Source: Bdellovibrio sp. UBA4095 (GTDB lineage: Bacteria > Bdellovibrionota > Bdellovibrionia > Bdellovibrionales > Bdellovibrionaceae). Taken from it: a stretch of DNA of 64,000 nt. The notes below the pieces were generated by a model. That model was not told the DNA's origin and did no database searches. It was given only the letters and a program-made list of their open reading frames with translations. The stretch spans positions 124,001 to 188,000 of the forward strand of contig DFXZ01000003.1 in NCBI GenBank assembly GCA_002381805.1, written 5' to 3'. Below, one piece after another: positions 1 through 9,122 of this stretch; within the stretch, counting starts at the first letter, position 1, and each line of letters starts with the position of its first letter. The position numbers and the translations under genes were made by a program.

Positions 1-744
1 GGCCAAGCTTTGCATGACAATATCCAGCCATCTAGAATCGTTATTGGAGCCAAGGATGAACAAGCTGTTCAATTTGTGGAGCTGCTGATCAGAGCGGCAA
101 AGCTTGCCGGAGGGGCGGGAGACACACCCATCTTGCACACTTCTTCTGATGCTGCCGAGACAATTAAACTTTTTGCAAATACTTACTTAGCTATGCGAGT
201 CGCCTTCTTCAATGAGCTCGACACCTACAGCCTGCTGAAAGGAATTGAGGCGACTGATGTTATAAAAGGCACCTGCCTTGATCCTCGCATTGGTGATCAT
301 TACAACAACCCCAGCTTCGGGTACGGCGGCTACTGCCTCCCAAAGGATACGAAGCAGTTACTGGCAAATTGCTTGGACATTCCCCAAACTCTTATTGCAG
401 CAATCGTTCAAGCCAATCACACTCGGCAACTTTTCATTGCCGACCATATTATTGAAAAAAAGAAGACTCCCATAGGAATTTATCGACTGACGATGAAAAG
501 CGACTCCGACAATATTCGCTCAAGTTCAGTCCAGGAAGTCATAAAACATCTGAAGTCAAAAAATGTTCCTATGTTGATTTATGAGCCGTCTCTCTCGCTC
601 GATGAGTACGAGGGTGTACCTCTAGTTAAGGACCTACAAGAGTTCATGAACAAATCACAACTAATCATTGCCAATAGATACTCGGCAGAAATCTCCGGGT
701 TCTCGGGAGAGATATTTAGCAGAGACCTCTTTGCACGAGATTAA
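1..744 (+). CDS. ugd: UDP-glucose 6-dehydrogenase, 3' part (5' end outside window)
   Basis: Oxidises UDP-glucose to UDP-glucuronate with two NAD+ in the cytoplasm, feeding acidic-sugar synthesis for surface polysaccharide. The frame is open from base 1, so this is the C-terminal two thirds of a protein of the short, about 388-residue, E. coli-like class; a TTG at 10 is not a real start. The dimerisation/central helix segment (ETIKLFANTYLAMR) is followed by the active-site motif FGYGGYCLPKDTK, whose catalytic Cys codon lies at 334-336. The C-terminal UDP-binding domain has GIYRLTMKSDSDN and ends in RDLFARD, as in E. coli Ugd. The stop is 7 bases from the stop of the convergent wecE gene. No defects are seen. 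Confidence 0.95.
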   Translation, partial: GQALHDNIQPSRIVIGAKDEQAVQFVELLIRAAKLAGGAGDTPILHTSSDAAETIKLFANTYLAMRVAFFNELDTYSLLKGIEATDVIKGTCLDPRIGDHYNNPSFGYGGYCLPKDTKQLLANCLDIPQTLIAAIVQANHTRQLFIADHIIEKKKTPIGIYRLTMKSDSDNIRSSSVQEVIKHLKSKNVPMLIYEPSLSLDEYEGVPLVKDLQEFMNKSQLIIANRYSAEISGFSGEIFSRDLFARD

Positions 745-750
745 GCTATT

Positions 751-1887
751 TTACTCTCGAAGAAAAAAGCCTCTTATCTTTTCAGATACGTAGTCCACAT
801 CATCAAGCGACAAGTCATAATACAAAGGCAAACGCAACAGACGGGATGCGAGGTCATCTGTAACTTTTTGATCTCCGTGGGTCCTGCCAAAACGCTTGCC
901 AGCTCTAGATGAATGAAGTGGCACATAGTGTGAGATCGCTAGAATATTTTCTTTTCGTAAATAGCTGGCCAACTGATCTCGCACGGCCCCACTTTCGGTA
1001 ACAATATAAAAGATGTGTGCATTTAACTTAGAGTAAGACGGAATATTCATGATGTTTATCTCAGAAACAGACTCAAGATTTTGTCTGTAACGTTGCCACA
1101 CCTCTAGACGTTTTTGAGTGATGCGTTCACCACCCTCAAATTGGGATAATAAAAATGCAGCAGGAATCTCCCCTAGAAGATATGAACTCCCTTTGTCTTC
1201 CCACGTATACTTGTCAACTTCACCTCTTAAAAAGCGTTGTCTATTGGTACCCTTGTCCTTAACAATTTCAGCCCTTTGGACAAACTTTGCATTGTTAACA
1301 ATAAGGGCCCCACCTTCACCGCAAACGATGTTTTTGGTTTCATGAAAACTAAACGCTGCAAAATCGCCAAATGAGCCTAATGGCTTATTCCCAAAATAAG
1401 AAAAAATGGCCTGCGCAGCATCCTCAACAATATAAATGGAATATTTTTTACCCAAGCTTACTAAGCGGTTCATATCACATGAGGTTCCAGCATAATGAAC
1501 TGCGCATATTGCTTTTGTCTTGCTGGTAATAGCCTGTTCAACAATATCCAAATCGATGTTCATTGTTTTATCAACATCCACAAAAACGGGCGTGGCGCCA
1601 AATAAAGTTACTGCCGTCGCCGTGGACGTAAAAGTGAATGACGGGAGTATTACTTCGTCCCCAGGCGCAAGATCCATCATTAAGTAGGCCATTTCCAAGG
1701 CAGCAGTACAGCTGGGAGTTAACGTTGAATACTCCGCTCCGAGATATTTGTTCAACCAGTCAGAACACTTTTTATTAAAAAAGCCATCCCCAGATAGTTT
1801 TCTATTCGTTAAGGCTGTTTGAATATTGGTTAACTCTGTTCCCAATATCGGAGGTATATTAAAAGGTAGAAGCTCTTTTTTAGTCAT
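751..1887 (-). CDS. wecE: dTDP-4-amino-4,6-dideoxygalactose transaminase
   Basis: PLP-dependent DegT/DnrJ/EryC1-family sugar aminotransferase. It converts dTDP-4-keto-6-deoxyglucose to dTDP-4-amino-4,6-dideoxygalactose (dTDP-Fuc4N). The 378 residues match the E. coli WecE length (376). Seen in sequence: LTPSCTAALE near residue 57, the PLP-nitrogen-binding Asp156 in EDAAQA, and the Schiff-base lysine K185 in FSFHETKN, followed by GEGGAL. The C-terminal LLRLPLYYDLS block is also WecE-like. It lies 40 bases downstream of rfbB, which supplies its keto-sugar substrate, so the two are probably one transcript. The wecD acetyltransferase upstream completes the dTDP-Fuc4NAc route. Specificity against other 4-aminotransferases is inferred from close resemblance and context. 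Confidence 0.9.
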   Translation of the reverse strand: MTKKELLPFNIPPILGTELTNIQTALTNRKLSGDGFFNKKCSDWLNKYLGAEYSTLTPSCTAALEMAYLMMDLAPGDEVILPSFTFTSTATAVTLFGATPVFVDVDKTMNIDLDIVEQAITSKTKAICAVHYAGTSCDMNRLVSLGKKYSIYIVEDAAQAIFSYFGNKPLGSFGDFAAFSFHETKNIVCGEGGALIVNNAKFVQRAEIVKDKGTNRQRFLRGEVDKYTWEDKGSSYLLGEIPAAFLLSQFEGGERITQKRLEVWQRYRQNLESVSEINIMNIPSYSKLNAHIFYIVTESGAVRDQLASYLRKENILAISHYVPLHSSRAGKRFGRTHGDQKVTDDLASRLLRLPLYYDLSLDDVDYVSEKIRGFFLRE

Positions 1888-1927
1888 TTAGATTCCCAAT
1901 TGTATTGACCATACGAACCAAAAAAAA

Positions 1928-2992
1928 TTAATTTCGTTTATTATAATTTTTATCCAACCAATCCTTATAGGCGCCAGTGACAATATTATTGACCCAACCT
2001 TCATTGTTTAGATACCAAGAAATCGTCTTTTGAAGACCTGATGTGAAGCTCTCTGCTGGCTTCCATCCCAACTCTTTTTCCATCTTTGTTGCGTCGATAG
2101 CATAACGCTTGTCATGGCCTGGACGATCTTTCACAAAAACTTTTTGCGAAAGATAGCTTTGTCCATCTTTACGAGGGCGCAATTGATCCAAAGTCGAGCA
2201 GATAGCATCGACGACCTCGATGTTTTTCTTTTCATTCCAACCACCAATATTGTAGGTTTCCCCAAGACGTCCTTTTTCAAGGACTAGCTCTATGGCTTCG
2301 CAATGATCGACCACATATAGCCAATCACGGATATTGGAACCATCGCCATAAATAGGTAAATCTTTGCCATTAATTGCATTATGAATAACCAGCGGGATCA
2401 ACTTTTCAGGAAACTGAAGAGGGCCATAGTTATTAGAGCAATTCGTCGTTAATACCGGCAGACCATAAGTATGATGATATGCTCGTACCAGGTGATCACT
2501 GGCCGCTTTCGATGCCGAGTAAGGACTGTTTGGGGCATAAGCATTCGTTTCTAAAAATGCTGGATCGTCTAACTCCAGAGATCCGTAAACTTCATCTGTT
2601 GATACATGCAAGAATCGAAATGATTTCTTATCAGCATCGGAAAGGTCCTTCCAATATCCCAACGTCGCCTGAAGCAAAGAAAATGTTCCGACAATATTTG
2701 TCTGAATAAAATCACCAGGACCGTGAATAGATCGATCGACATGACTTTCTGCTGCGAAATTCAATACTGCTCGAGGTGAGTACCTCTGCAAAAGTTCCTC
2801 TAAGGCTTTTTGATCACCAATGTCAACTCGTGCAAAATGGTAGTTTGGATTGTGACTTACCTCTTTCAGGTTTTCCAAGTTCCCTGCATAAGTCAGCTTA
2901 TCGATATTCAATACGGGCTCGTCGTGATTTTTTAGCCAATTGAGTATAAAATTTGATCCGATAAAACCGGCGCCGCCCGTAACAAAGATCAT
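1928..2992 (-). CDS. rfbB: dTDP-glucose 4,6-dehydratase
   Basis: Extended short-chain dehydrogenase making dTDP-4-keto-6-deoxy-D-glucose, the branch point for dTDP-rhamnose, dTDP-Fuc4NAc and related sugars. The 354 residues are the usual length. The NAD-binding TGGAGFIG sits at residues 5-12, the STDEVYG motif at 131-137 (with the dehydratase Asp133/Glu134 pair) and YSASK at 158-162. The NNYGP(L)QFPEKLIP substrate-binding block is intact. wecE follows closely on the same strand. About 175 bases separate it from wecD upstream, so it may have its own promoter. No glucose-1-phosphate thymidylyltransferase (rfbA) is present in the window, so dTDP-glucose must come from elsewhere. Confidence 0.95.
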   Translation of the reverse strand: MIFVTGGAGFIGSNFILNWLKNHDEPVLNIDKLTYAGNLENLKEVSHNPNYHFARVDIGDQKALEELLQRYSPRAVLNFAAESHVDRSIHGPGDFIQTNIVGTFSLLQATLGYWKDLSDADKKSFRFLHVSTDEVYGSLELDDPAFLETNAYAPNSPYSASKAASDHLVRAYHHTYGLPVLTTNCSNNYGPLQFPEKLIPLVIHNAINGKDLPIYGDGSNIRDWLYVVDHCEAIELVLEKGRLGETYNIGGWNEKKNIEVVDAICSTLDQLRPRKDGQSYLSQKVFVKDRPGHDKRYAIDATKMEKELGWKPAESFTSGLQKTISWYLNNEGWVNNIVTGAYKDWLDKNYNKRN

Positions 2993-3167
2993 TCTGCTTC
3001 CTTCGTAACCACACTCAATGTGGCTGTATGCTGTTCAGATAAAATTATAATAATATGCGCAATTTAACAAAATTACGGCATTGGCACACAATAATTCGGT
3101 AAATTCATAAAATCCAGCACTCCAGGTCATAGCAGGATGCGCTGCGATAAGATGGTGCATTGAAATG

Positions 3168-3896
3168 CTATAGTTTCCAGTAATGCAAGGTATACAGTGA
3201 CTTGTAAATATGAGCCCCCTCCCCTGCCCATATCTTATGAACAGCATAGTTGTTTATTTGAGATGAATAGATCACTTCCGTCATTTTATTCTGAACTGCC
3301 CAATTGATGAATTGATGAACAAGACTTCTATAGATGCCCTGATTTTTATAATCAGGATCGACTCCGAACAGCACGCCGTCTGCTGAAGTGTTATGACATT
3401 TTATCGCCGCAAAACCGACTGGCGTATCCTTATCCTTAGCGACAATCACGGCATCTGCTACACCTTGCTGTTTACATGCTTGGTAAGCCCAATCTGCATA
3501 GACCTCATCGCAGCTACTTTTAGCGAAATTTGGGTCCGCATGATAATGTCCGACGTAATTTCTAAAAATTTTTTTAGCCATTGCATAGATGATATCTGCA
3601 GACTCAGAACCAGCTATCGAATACGTATATTTAGAATCAAAAAATGGCGTTAATTTCAGCGTGGTTTTTTTATAATATACAAGCGTATCCATTAATCGAA
3701 AGCCCATACCTTCAACTGCTTGGACCAGGTCTACCTGATCTGTGCTAATTCGAACCGAATAAAATGAATGGTGAGAATTTCGAAGTACTTCGGGAAGCGA
3801 GTGCAGATTCTCTGAACTGAGATTCACTATCTTAGCACTTTTAATTCCAAAGCGGACCTCTTCGAGTGGGTTATCAATAAGCTTAATGGGGTCCAT
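3168..3896 (-). CDS. wecD: dTDP-fucosamine acetyltransferase-like GNAT protein
   Basis: 242-residue protein with an N-terminal domain of about 100 residues and a C-terminal GNAT domain (about 100-240), the two-domain layout of WecD/RffC. WecD acetylates dTDP-Fuc4N to dTDP-Fuc4NAc. Visible marks are the early RFGIKSAKIV block, GMGFRLMDTLVYY at the end of the N domain, and the acetyl-CoA-binding motif A FGVDPDYKNQGIYRSL near residue 190. It lies upstream of rfbB and wecE on the same strand, which supports the pathway assignment. Sequence identity to E. coli WecD looks modest by eye, so another N-acetylated dTDP-sugar product is possible. Confidence 0.75.
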   Translation of the reverse strand: MDPIKLIDNPLEEVRFGIKSAKIVNLSSENLHSLPEVLRNSHHSFYSVRISTDQVDLVQAVEGMGFRLMDTLVYYKKTTLKLTPFFDSKYTYSIAGSESADIIYAMAKKIFRNYVGHYHADPNFAKSSCDEVYADWAYQACKQQGVADAVIVAKDKDTPVGFAAIKCHNTSADGVLFGVDPDYKNQGIYRSLVHQFINWAVQNKMTEVIYSSQINNYAVHKIWAGEGAHIYKSLYTLHYWKL

Positions 3897-4138
3897 CTAT
3901 TCTCCAAGCGTCTTTGGATTTCATACTTAGCCGTTTATAGGGGCCAATTTAAAACAATGCAAACAGAGGAGCGCAGCGGGTCATGTCTTTATTGCACCTA
4001 TGAATGCATTTCCATGGCCCCTCTTTCGCCATTGTTAACTGCAAGTAATTGAGATATCAATAAATTTGATAATAGAGTTCAGTTAAGAGCTTTTTCGCAC
4101 CCGTGCATCTGCTTTGAAAAATCATTGGAGTAGTCGAA

Positions 4139-5056
4139 ATGATATCTGTTGTGATTCCGGTTTATGGAGCACCTAACACATTAAATGAACTTTATGACCG
4201 CTTGGTCAGCACGCTTGAGCAAGAGCAACAAAAGTTTGAGCTCATTTTTGTTAACGACTTTTGCCCCAAAAACTCTTGGCTAGGAATTGAAAAACTATGC
4301 CAAAACGATAGTCGAGTTAAGGGTATTAATCTGGTCAGGAACTTTGGGCAGCACAATGCCATTGCTTGTGGCTTAAGCATGGCCAAAGGCGATTTTATTG
4401 TAGTAATGGACTGTGATTTGCAGGATGACCCTATTTATATTCCCTCCTTTATTAAAATGGCAAACGAAGGCTATGAAGTTGTCGTAGCCCGAAGGAAGAC
4501 TAAGAAGGTCTCTTTTTTCAAGAAGTTTCAGTCTTGGCTTTTTTATAAGCTTCTCAAAATTTTTCTCGATGTCCACCTTAGCCATGAAATCGGGAATTAT
4601 GGACTCTATTCCAAAAGGGTTATTAATGAACTGAATAAGATCCAAGATCGAGTAAGATTCTTCCCCTATCTGATCTCTTGGATGGGATTTAAAACGGCCT
4701 ACATAGACGTCACCCAAAACTCGAGGGAAGAAGGTAAGAGTTCATACAATTTTTTGAGTCTCCTCAGACTAGCCTTTGAGGTCTCCATCTCTTCATCTTC
4801 AAGACCGTTAGTTTGGAGTATTTATTTAGGCATTTTTTGCTCCTTGGCCTCTTTTCTTATCGGAATCATCTTTATTAGTAGGTACTTTATATATGGGACG
4901 GCACCATCGGGATGGACGAGTCTAAGCGTTACAATTCTATTCTCCACAGGTCTTATCTTGTTTAATATTGGCATTCTAGGCATTTACATCGCACGAGTAT
5001 TCGAACAAGGGAAACAGAGGCCTTTATATATAGTGAGAGATATTCTAAACAATTAG
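4139..5056 (+). CDS. family 2 polyprenyl-phosphate glycosyltransferase, GtrB/ArnC-like
   Basis: GT2 enzyme that most likely loads a sugar onto undecaprenyl phosphate at the inner face of the membrane. The 305 residues start with VVIPVYGAPNTL; the metal- and nucleotide-binding D-x-D is DCD at 91-93 in VVMDCDLQDDP. Two C-terminal membrane helices (about 226-253 and 261-287) are typical of GtrB, ArnC and dolichyl-phosphate mannose synthase-like proteins. It stands alone on the + strand, converging with the membrane glycosyltransferase at 5068. A lipid-linked sugar from this enzyme would be a plausible donor for the two GT-C-like proteins next to it. The donor sugar cannot be told from sequence. 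Confidence 0.88.
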   Translation: MISVVIPVYGAPNTLNELYDRLVSTLEQEQQKFELIFVNDFCPKNSWLGIEKLCQNDSRVKGINLVRNFGQHNAIACGLSMAKGDFIVVMDCDLQDDPIYIPSFIKMANEGYEVVVARRKTKKVSFFKKFQSWLFYKLLKIFLDVHLSHEIGNYGLYSKRVINELNKIQDRVRFFPYLISWMGFKTAYIDVTQNSREEGKSSYNFLSLLRLAFEVSISSSSRPLVWSIYLGIFCSLASFLIGIIFISRYFIYGTAPSGWTSLSVTILFSTGLILFNIGILGIYIARVFEQGKQRPLYIVRDILNN

Positions 5057-5067
5057 ATCTCTAAAGC

Positions 5068-6534
5068 CTATTTTGAACATCTGTATAACCAAATCTCCCC
5101 TGTGCTATTGTTGTCCATGCGGGAGAAGCAGCCATAGTGGTCGTCAAAAATATTAAATCTCTTTCGCTGAGCCTCGTCTAGCAACACATACTCAATATCA
5201 AATTCCGTTGCTCGTTCGAAGAATGAATTGGCAGTAGGCTGAAGTTTGCCAATTTTTAGTTCGTCATCGTAATTCACATAAGTCTGCACAAGTTGCTTCC
5301 CTTGGGAAATAAAAAAGTAATTTGTGTTTGCCAGAACTCTTGCCCCATCAGGGATGACCGAAGAAACTTGTTGAAGTTCTATCAATGCCGTTTCTTTCTT
5401 TCTGAAGAAATTTATATCGTACAGCCAAGATCCACCGACATAAATAACAAACGCGCCCATCAAGATTCTTCGCGCTTTACTCCCAATAGATAACTGTTCC
5501 AGAGCCAACACAGTCCATAAAATAAAAAAAGGAGAGGCATATAACAGATATTTGGCGGTCTTACCATGAGCTATTACTGCTAAAAATAATGTGATATAAC
5601 CCGCAAAAACTAACACATACATTTTTTTCCCCTGATACATCTTCCGACTAGAGTAAAGACTAATCAAGATGACTAAACTATACAGAATTTCAGGCAAACT
5701 ATGGAGAAAACGCTTCTGCTCGTTTAATATATTTAAAAAATAGCGATACCATTCGAAATGTTCACCAGAGAGATCACGAGCATTCCTAAATTGCTGCGAA
5801 AAGATAAGCAGATCGGAAATACTTTTCACGTCTACAAAATAAAACAGGAGCCCCCACACACCAATCAATCCCAGAAAAAACCCTGACCAAAATCTCTTCA
5901 AAGACCAAAATAAAAAAACACCAGCTCCAACAACGACTACACCGTTCAGATGTGTGGCAATTGCCGCTCCTCCGGCTAGCCCAGCTAAAATCAAAGTAGA
6001 TCTAGAACCAGTCTCTAGGTGACAAATTATTAGATAAAAACAAACAAGTGCAAAAAAAGTTACCGCCATCTCTGGCCGATACGTAAAACTCAACTCCACG
6101 GCGTGGTGAAAAGAGAAAAACATCGCAAGACATAGGAAGGCGTTGCTCTTCACAATAGAAATCTTTTGATAGATCAGCCATATCATAATGCCAGCCAATC
6201 CAGAAAAGACTAAACTTAATGCTTTAGAAGCGTAAGCGCCAAAACCAAATAGCGACCCCCAAACAGAACCCATGTAGGCCCATAATTTGTGATAGAAAAA
6301 CAACTGGGAATCGACCGTCAACCAACCACGAAGAGCTTCGCTTTTAACATATCCCAGTTTGTATAAATAGAATGTATATTCTGCTAACCAACCATCATCG
6401 ACATGAACGCGTCGTCCAACAAATGACCATGCCAGCAATGCCAAGGTCGAAAAAAAAAGAATGCTTTGAAAACGTTTAGAAACTATTAAATTAAACACAT
6501 CATTTATCTCAGGAATTTTTTTGAAGTATAACAC
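5068..6534 (-). CDS. multi-membrane GT-C type glycosyltransferase, paralogue A
   Basis: 488-residue polytopic membrane protein (about 10 or more hydrophobic segments) with the features of lipid-sugar-dependent GT-C transferases. An acidic pair in the first outer loop (VDDGW, D46-D47) is followed by a YRPE motif near residue 152-155 and a soluble C-terminal tail ending in a compact domain with DEAQRKRF. Start is GTG at 6534. Its neighbour at 6655 is a diverging paralogue: both share the VDD/IDD-x-W loop, an FFYHK segment, a TYRPE/TFRAE element and the same overall plan. Such enzymes transfer a sugar from polyprenyl phosphate to lipopolysaccharide, lipid or protein in the periplasm. The acceptor is unknown. 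Confidence 0.75.
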   Translation of the reverse strand: MLYFKKIPEINDVFNLIVSKRFQSILFFSTLALLAWSFVGRRVHVDDGWLAEYTFYLYKLGYVKSEALRGWLTVDSQLFFYHKLWAYMGSVWGSLFGFGAYASKALSLVFSGLAGIMIWLIYQKISIVKSNAFLCLAMFFSFHHAVELSFTYRPEMAVTFFALVCFYLIICHLETGSRSTLILAGLAGGAAIATHLNGVVVVGAGVFLFWSLKRFWSGFFLGLIGVWGLLFYFVDVKSISDLLIFSQQFRNARDLSGEHFEWYRYFLNILNEQKRFLHSLPEILYSLVILISLYSSRKMYQGKKMYVLVFAGYITLFLAVIAHGKTAKYLLYASPFFILWTVLALEQLSIGSKARRILMGAFVIYVGGSWLYDINFFRKKETALIELQQVSSVIPDGARVLANTNYFFISQGKQLVQTYVNYDDELKIGKLQPTANSFFERATEFDIEYVLLDEAQRKRFNIFDDHYGCFSRMDNNSTGEIWLYRCSK

Positions 6535-6654
6535 TTTAGCCTAAAAATGCGCAGGCAATATTTTTGCCGCTAAACCAGTGCGGCATCGCAGCACCTCAGC
6601 CCATTTTATGACCCTTGTTTTATTTGATACCTAGATCTAAACTCGAAACCTACA

Positions 6655-8025
6655 ATGGAAACACACGGCTTTAAGGCATCAAAAATTCAAATCGCATTTT
6701 ATCTCACCCTTGCATTCTGGTTGATATCCCTTCCTTTTCATCCCATTAATATTGATGACGCATGGATGGGGGAAGTTGCGTATTGGACATCAAAAGGCAC
6801 TGCCCGCCTAGCCAGCTTTGGCGAGTATTTGGGTTTAAGTAAGCAAGTCTTTTTCTATCATAAGGGTTTAGTACATCAAGGTGCTTTATTAATAAAGCTT
6901 TTTGGCTTCCATGCAAATGTTCTTAAAGCATTCTCAGTGTTTTACACGATTTTACTTTTGATAAGTATGTACTTCTGGCAACAAAAGTTGAATTGGCATC
7001 GAAACACGTTCTACCTATCATCGCTGCTATTAATATCATCGCAAATTGTTTTTGAGTTCGGTTACACTTTTCGCGCCGAGACTGCAGTTGCCTTTCTTAT
7101 ATTTAACTCCACAATGCTGGCTATATATTCACAATCGCTTCGATCTGCACTCATTTCTGGGATCTTAGTTGGCCTGGCAGTTTACCTGCACATAAATGCG
7201 CTCATCTTTGGAGCTAGCACTGCTTTTATTTTTCTGATCCGGAAAGAATTCAGAAGGTTTTTTGTATTTGCTTTTGCCTCGGCATTATTTAGTCTCTTGT
7301 ATTTTTTAGATATTAATTCTATCTCCGATTGGCATCAATTCACAGAACAGTTCTGGGGACACGGAGGCGTATCCTCCAGATCAGATAAAAATCTACTAAT
7401 GCGAATTCTCGCAGATCAGCAAAGATATTTTCATACAGCAAGAGAGGCTTCAATAAGTTTAATTGCTGGATATCTACTTTTTAAACATAAGGAACTTCGA
7501 TCAAACGAAAAAACTTTATTAATGTTTCTAGGAATTTCAGCACTTTTACTAGCTGTAGTTGCCCAATCCACAACCCCGCGCTATTTGATCTATTTTCTAC
7601 CTATTCTTTATGTTGTTTTTTCTGAGCATTTTTTTAGAAATACAAAAAAAACTTCCATCGCGTTAATCGTGATAATGCTCATCGCAAACTGGACAGGAAA
7701 CATTCAGTTTTTGCAGCAGCGAGATAAAAAGTTGAGCACCAAAGAAATGTCACAAATTGCGGAATATATTCCCGACAACGCAAAGGTGCTCGGCCCATTT
7801 GAGTTTTTCTTTGTAGCTGCTGACAGATTCAATTTTTATACAATGGATCTTTTCGAGATCTGGACAAGAAACGAGAAAGACAATAAGCGCTTCAATACTT
7901 TAGTCAGTCAATACTCGATTCAGTATATACTTACAAATGATCAATGGAATCGAATGACCTATCTTGAAAGAGATAAGGCGATGACTTGCATTCGGGACTG
8001 GTGTCTCTTCCAAATTAAAGAATAA
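6655..8025 (+). CDS. multi-membrane GT-C type glycosyltransferase, paralogue B
   Basis: 456-residue polytopic membrane protein, paralogous to the divergent gene ending at 5068. The first outer loop has IDDAW (D34-D35), an FFYHK segment near 66-70, and TFRAETAV near 138-145, matching the equivalent sites in its partner. A short hydrophilic C-terminal domain starts near residue 360. Both genes start from a shared 120-base intergenic region (6535-6654), so they may be jointly controlled. Role inferred as transfer of a lipid-carried sugar onto a cell-surface acceptor. Base composition in this pair is visibly AT-rich compared with the housekeeping genes further right. Confidence 0.75.
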   Translation: METHGFKASKIQIAFYLTLAFWLISLPFHPINIDDAWMGEVAYWTSKGTARLASFGEYLGLSKQVFFYHKGLVHQGALLIKLFGFHANVLKAFSVFYTILLLISMYFWQQKLNWHRNTFYLSSLLLISSQIVFEFGYTFRAETAVAFLIFNSTMLAIYSQSLRSALISGILVGLAVYLHINALIFGASTAFIFLIRKEFRRFFVFAFASALFSLLYFLDINSISDWHQFTEQFWGHGGVSSRSDKNLLMRILADQQRYFHTAREASISLIAGYLLFKHKELRSNEKTLLMFLGISALLLAVVAQSTTPRYLIYFLPILYVVFSEHFFRNTKKTSIALIVIMLIANWTGNIQFLQQRDKKLSTKEMSQIAEYIPDNAKVLGPFEFFFVAADRFNFYTMDLFEIWTRNEKDNKRFNTLVSQYSIQYILTNDQWNRMTYLERDKAMTCIRDWCLFQIKE

Positions 8026-8041
8026 TTCGGAAGAACACTCT

Positions 8042-9118
8042 TCAAATGTAACCGGAATCCAACTGCGCCAGCGAAAACTCCCGCATATTGACCCTACCCC
8101 GCGCGAAGGCCTTCTGCCACTCTACGGACTGTTTCAGACCTTTCGGCAAATCCCATCGCTGTTGCCAGCCCAGCTGCTGCCGGGCCTTTTCAGAAGTAAT
8201 CCGCCCGTGAAAGGACTTGCCCGAAGCCACTTCGCTGCTAAGAGCCCCTTGCGATACTAAATCCTTGCCCTGCCAAAGGGACTCCAACTGCGTGATCAAT
8301 TCTGCGACGGACTGATAGTTGCTATCTTCGACACCAAAGTTCCACGCACCCGAAGCTTTGGGGCCGCGTTCGATCAATGCCTCTGCTAACTGCATTAGCC
8401 CGTGAACAGCATCGAAAACATGCATCCATGGCCTGACCGAGGCCGGATTTTTAAGCTCCAGCTTTTGCTCAAAGAATAAAGCATCCAGCGCCTGCTTAAG
8501 CAAACTGTCCGAAGCAAAGTCCCCGCCTCCGAGCAAAGAGCCCATACGAGCTGTGGCAAGGGCGACTTTGTGTTTGTTATATTTTTCGGGCTGAAAAAAA
8601 GTGTTCAGATAAGATTGGATGATAACCTCGGAACTTGCCTTCGCTGCAACAGCCGGATTGTTGCCGGCTAGTGGGCTGTCTTCACTATAGACCGCCGCTG
8701 GATCTTTGATAGAACGATAGACTTTATCACTCGAAAGAAAAACTGCCGCCCGAATTGAAACCGTCGAACGTAAATTCTCTAACAAATTCAATGTGGCTGC
8801 ACATTGCACTTCAAATATTTCTTTAGGACTTTGCTCTTTGCTGTCACGAGAGGCATTGATCAAATTAAAGACGATCTCTGGCTCTGAAAACTCCAAAGCA
8901 GATCGCATTGAGCTTTCATCCCGAACATCAGCAAATACCGAAGACATCGACGTGCCCAAGTCGAAAACATCAAACAAACTGGTTTTACCGGACGGAGCAA
9001 GCGCCAGACCCGAAACCTGACTTCCCGCTTTTTGAAGTGCCAACGACAGCCACGCACCAAGAAAGCCGGTATGCCCCAAAACGAAAACTTTGCGACCCTT
9101 CCAGAATTCGGCATTCAT
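8042..9118 (-). CDS. CDP-glucose 4,6-dehydratase homologue lacking the catalytic tyrosine
   Basis: 358-residue extended SDR closest by eye to RfbG (CDP-glucose 4,6-dehydratase): it opens with MNAEFWKGRKVFV, has the nucleotide-binding GHTGFLGAW (15-23), and SSDKVY at 129-134. In family members a Tyr-x-x-x-Lys pair follows. Here the lysine is kept (K160) but the tyrosine position, residue 156, is Ala (segment NNPAVAAK). That Tyr is the catalytic base or acid, so normal activity is doubtful. I chose ATG 9118 because the family N-terminus begins there; the frame stays open to 9226 but that extension overlaps the upstream gene. It converges on GT-C paralogue B with 16 bases between. It may be structural, regulatory, or catalysing a different reaction. 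Confidence 0.7.
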   Translation of the reverse strand: MNAEFWKGRKVFVLGHTGFLGAWLSLALQKAGSQVSGLALAPSGKTSLFDVFDLGTSMSSVFADVRDESSMRSALEFSEPEIVFNLINASRDSKEQSPKEIFEVQCAATLNLLENLRSTVSIRAAVFLSSDKVYRSIKDPAAVYSEDSPLAGNNPAVAAKASSEVIIQSYLNTFFQPEKYNKHKVALATARMGSLLGGGDFASDSLLKQALDALFFEQKLELKNPASVRPWMHVFDAVHGLMQLAEALIERGPKASGAWNFGVEDSNYQSVAELITQLESLWQGKDLVSQGALSSEVASGKSFHGRITSEKARQQLGWQQRWDLPKGLKQSVEWQKAFARGRVNMREFSLAQLDSGYI

Positions 9119-9122
9119 CAGA

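Noticed and set aside
3035..3247. 70-residue frame between rfbB and wecD
   Set aside because: Overlaps the wecD 3' end, has no ribosome site and no protein-like pattern.
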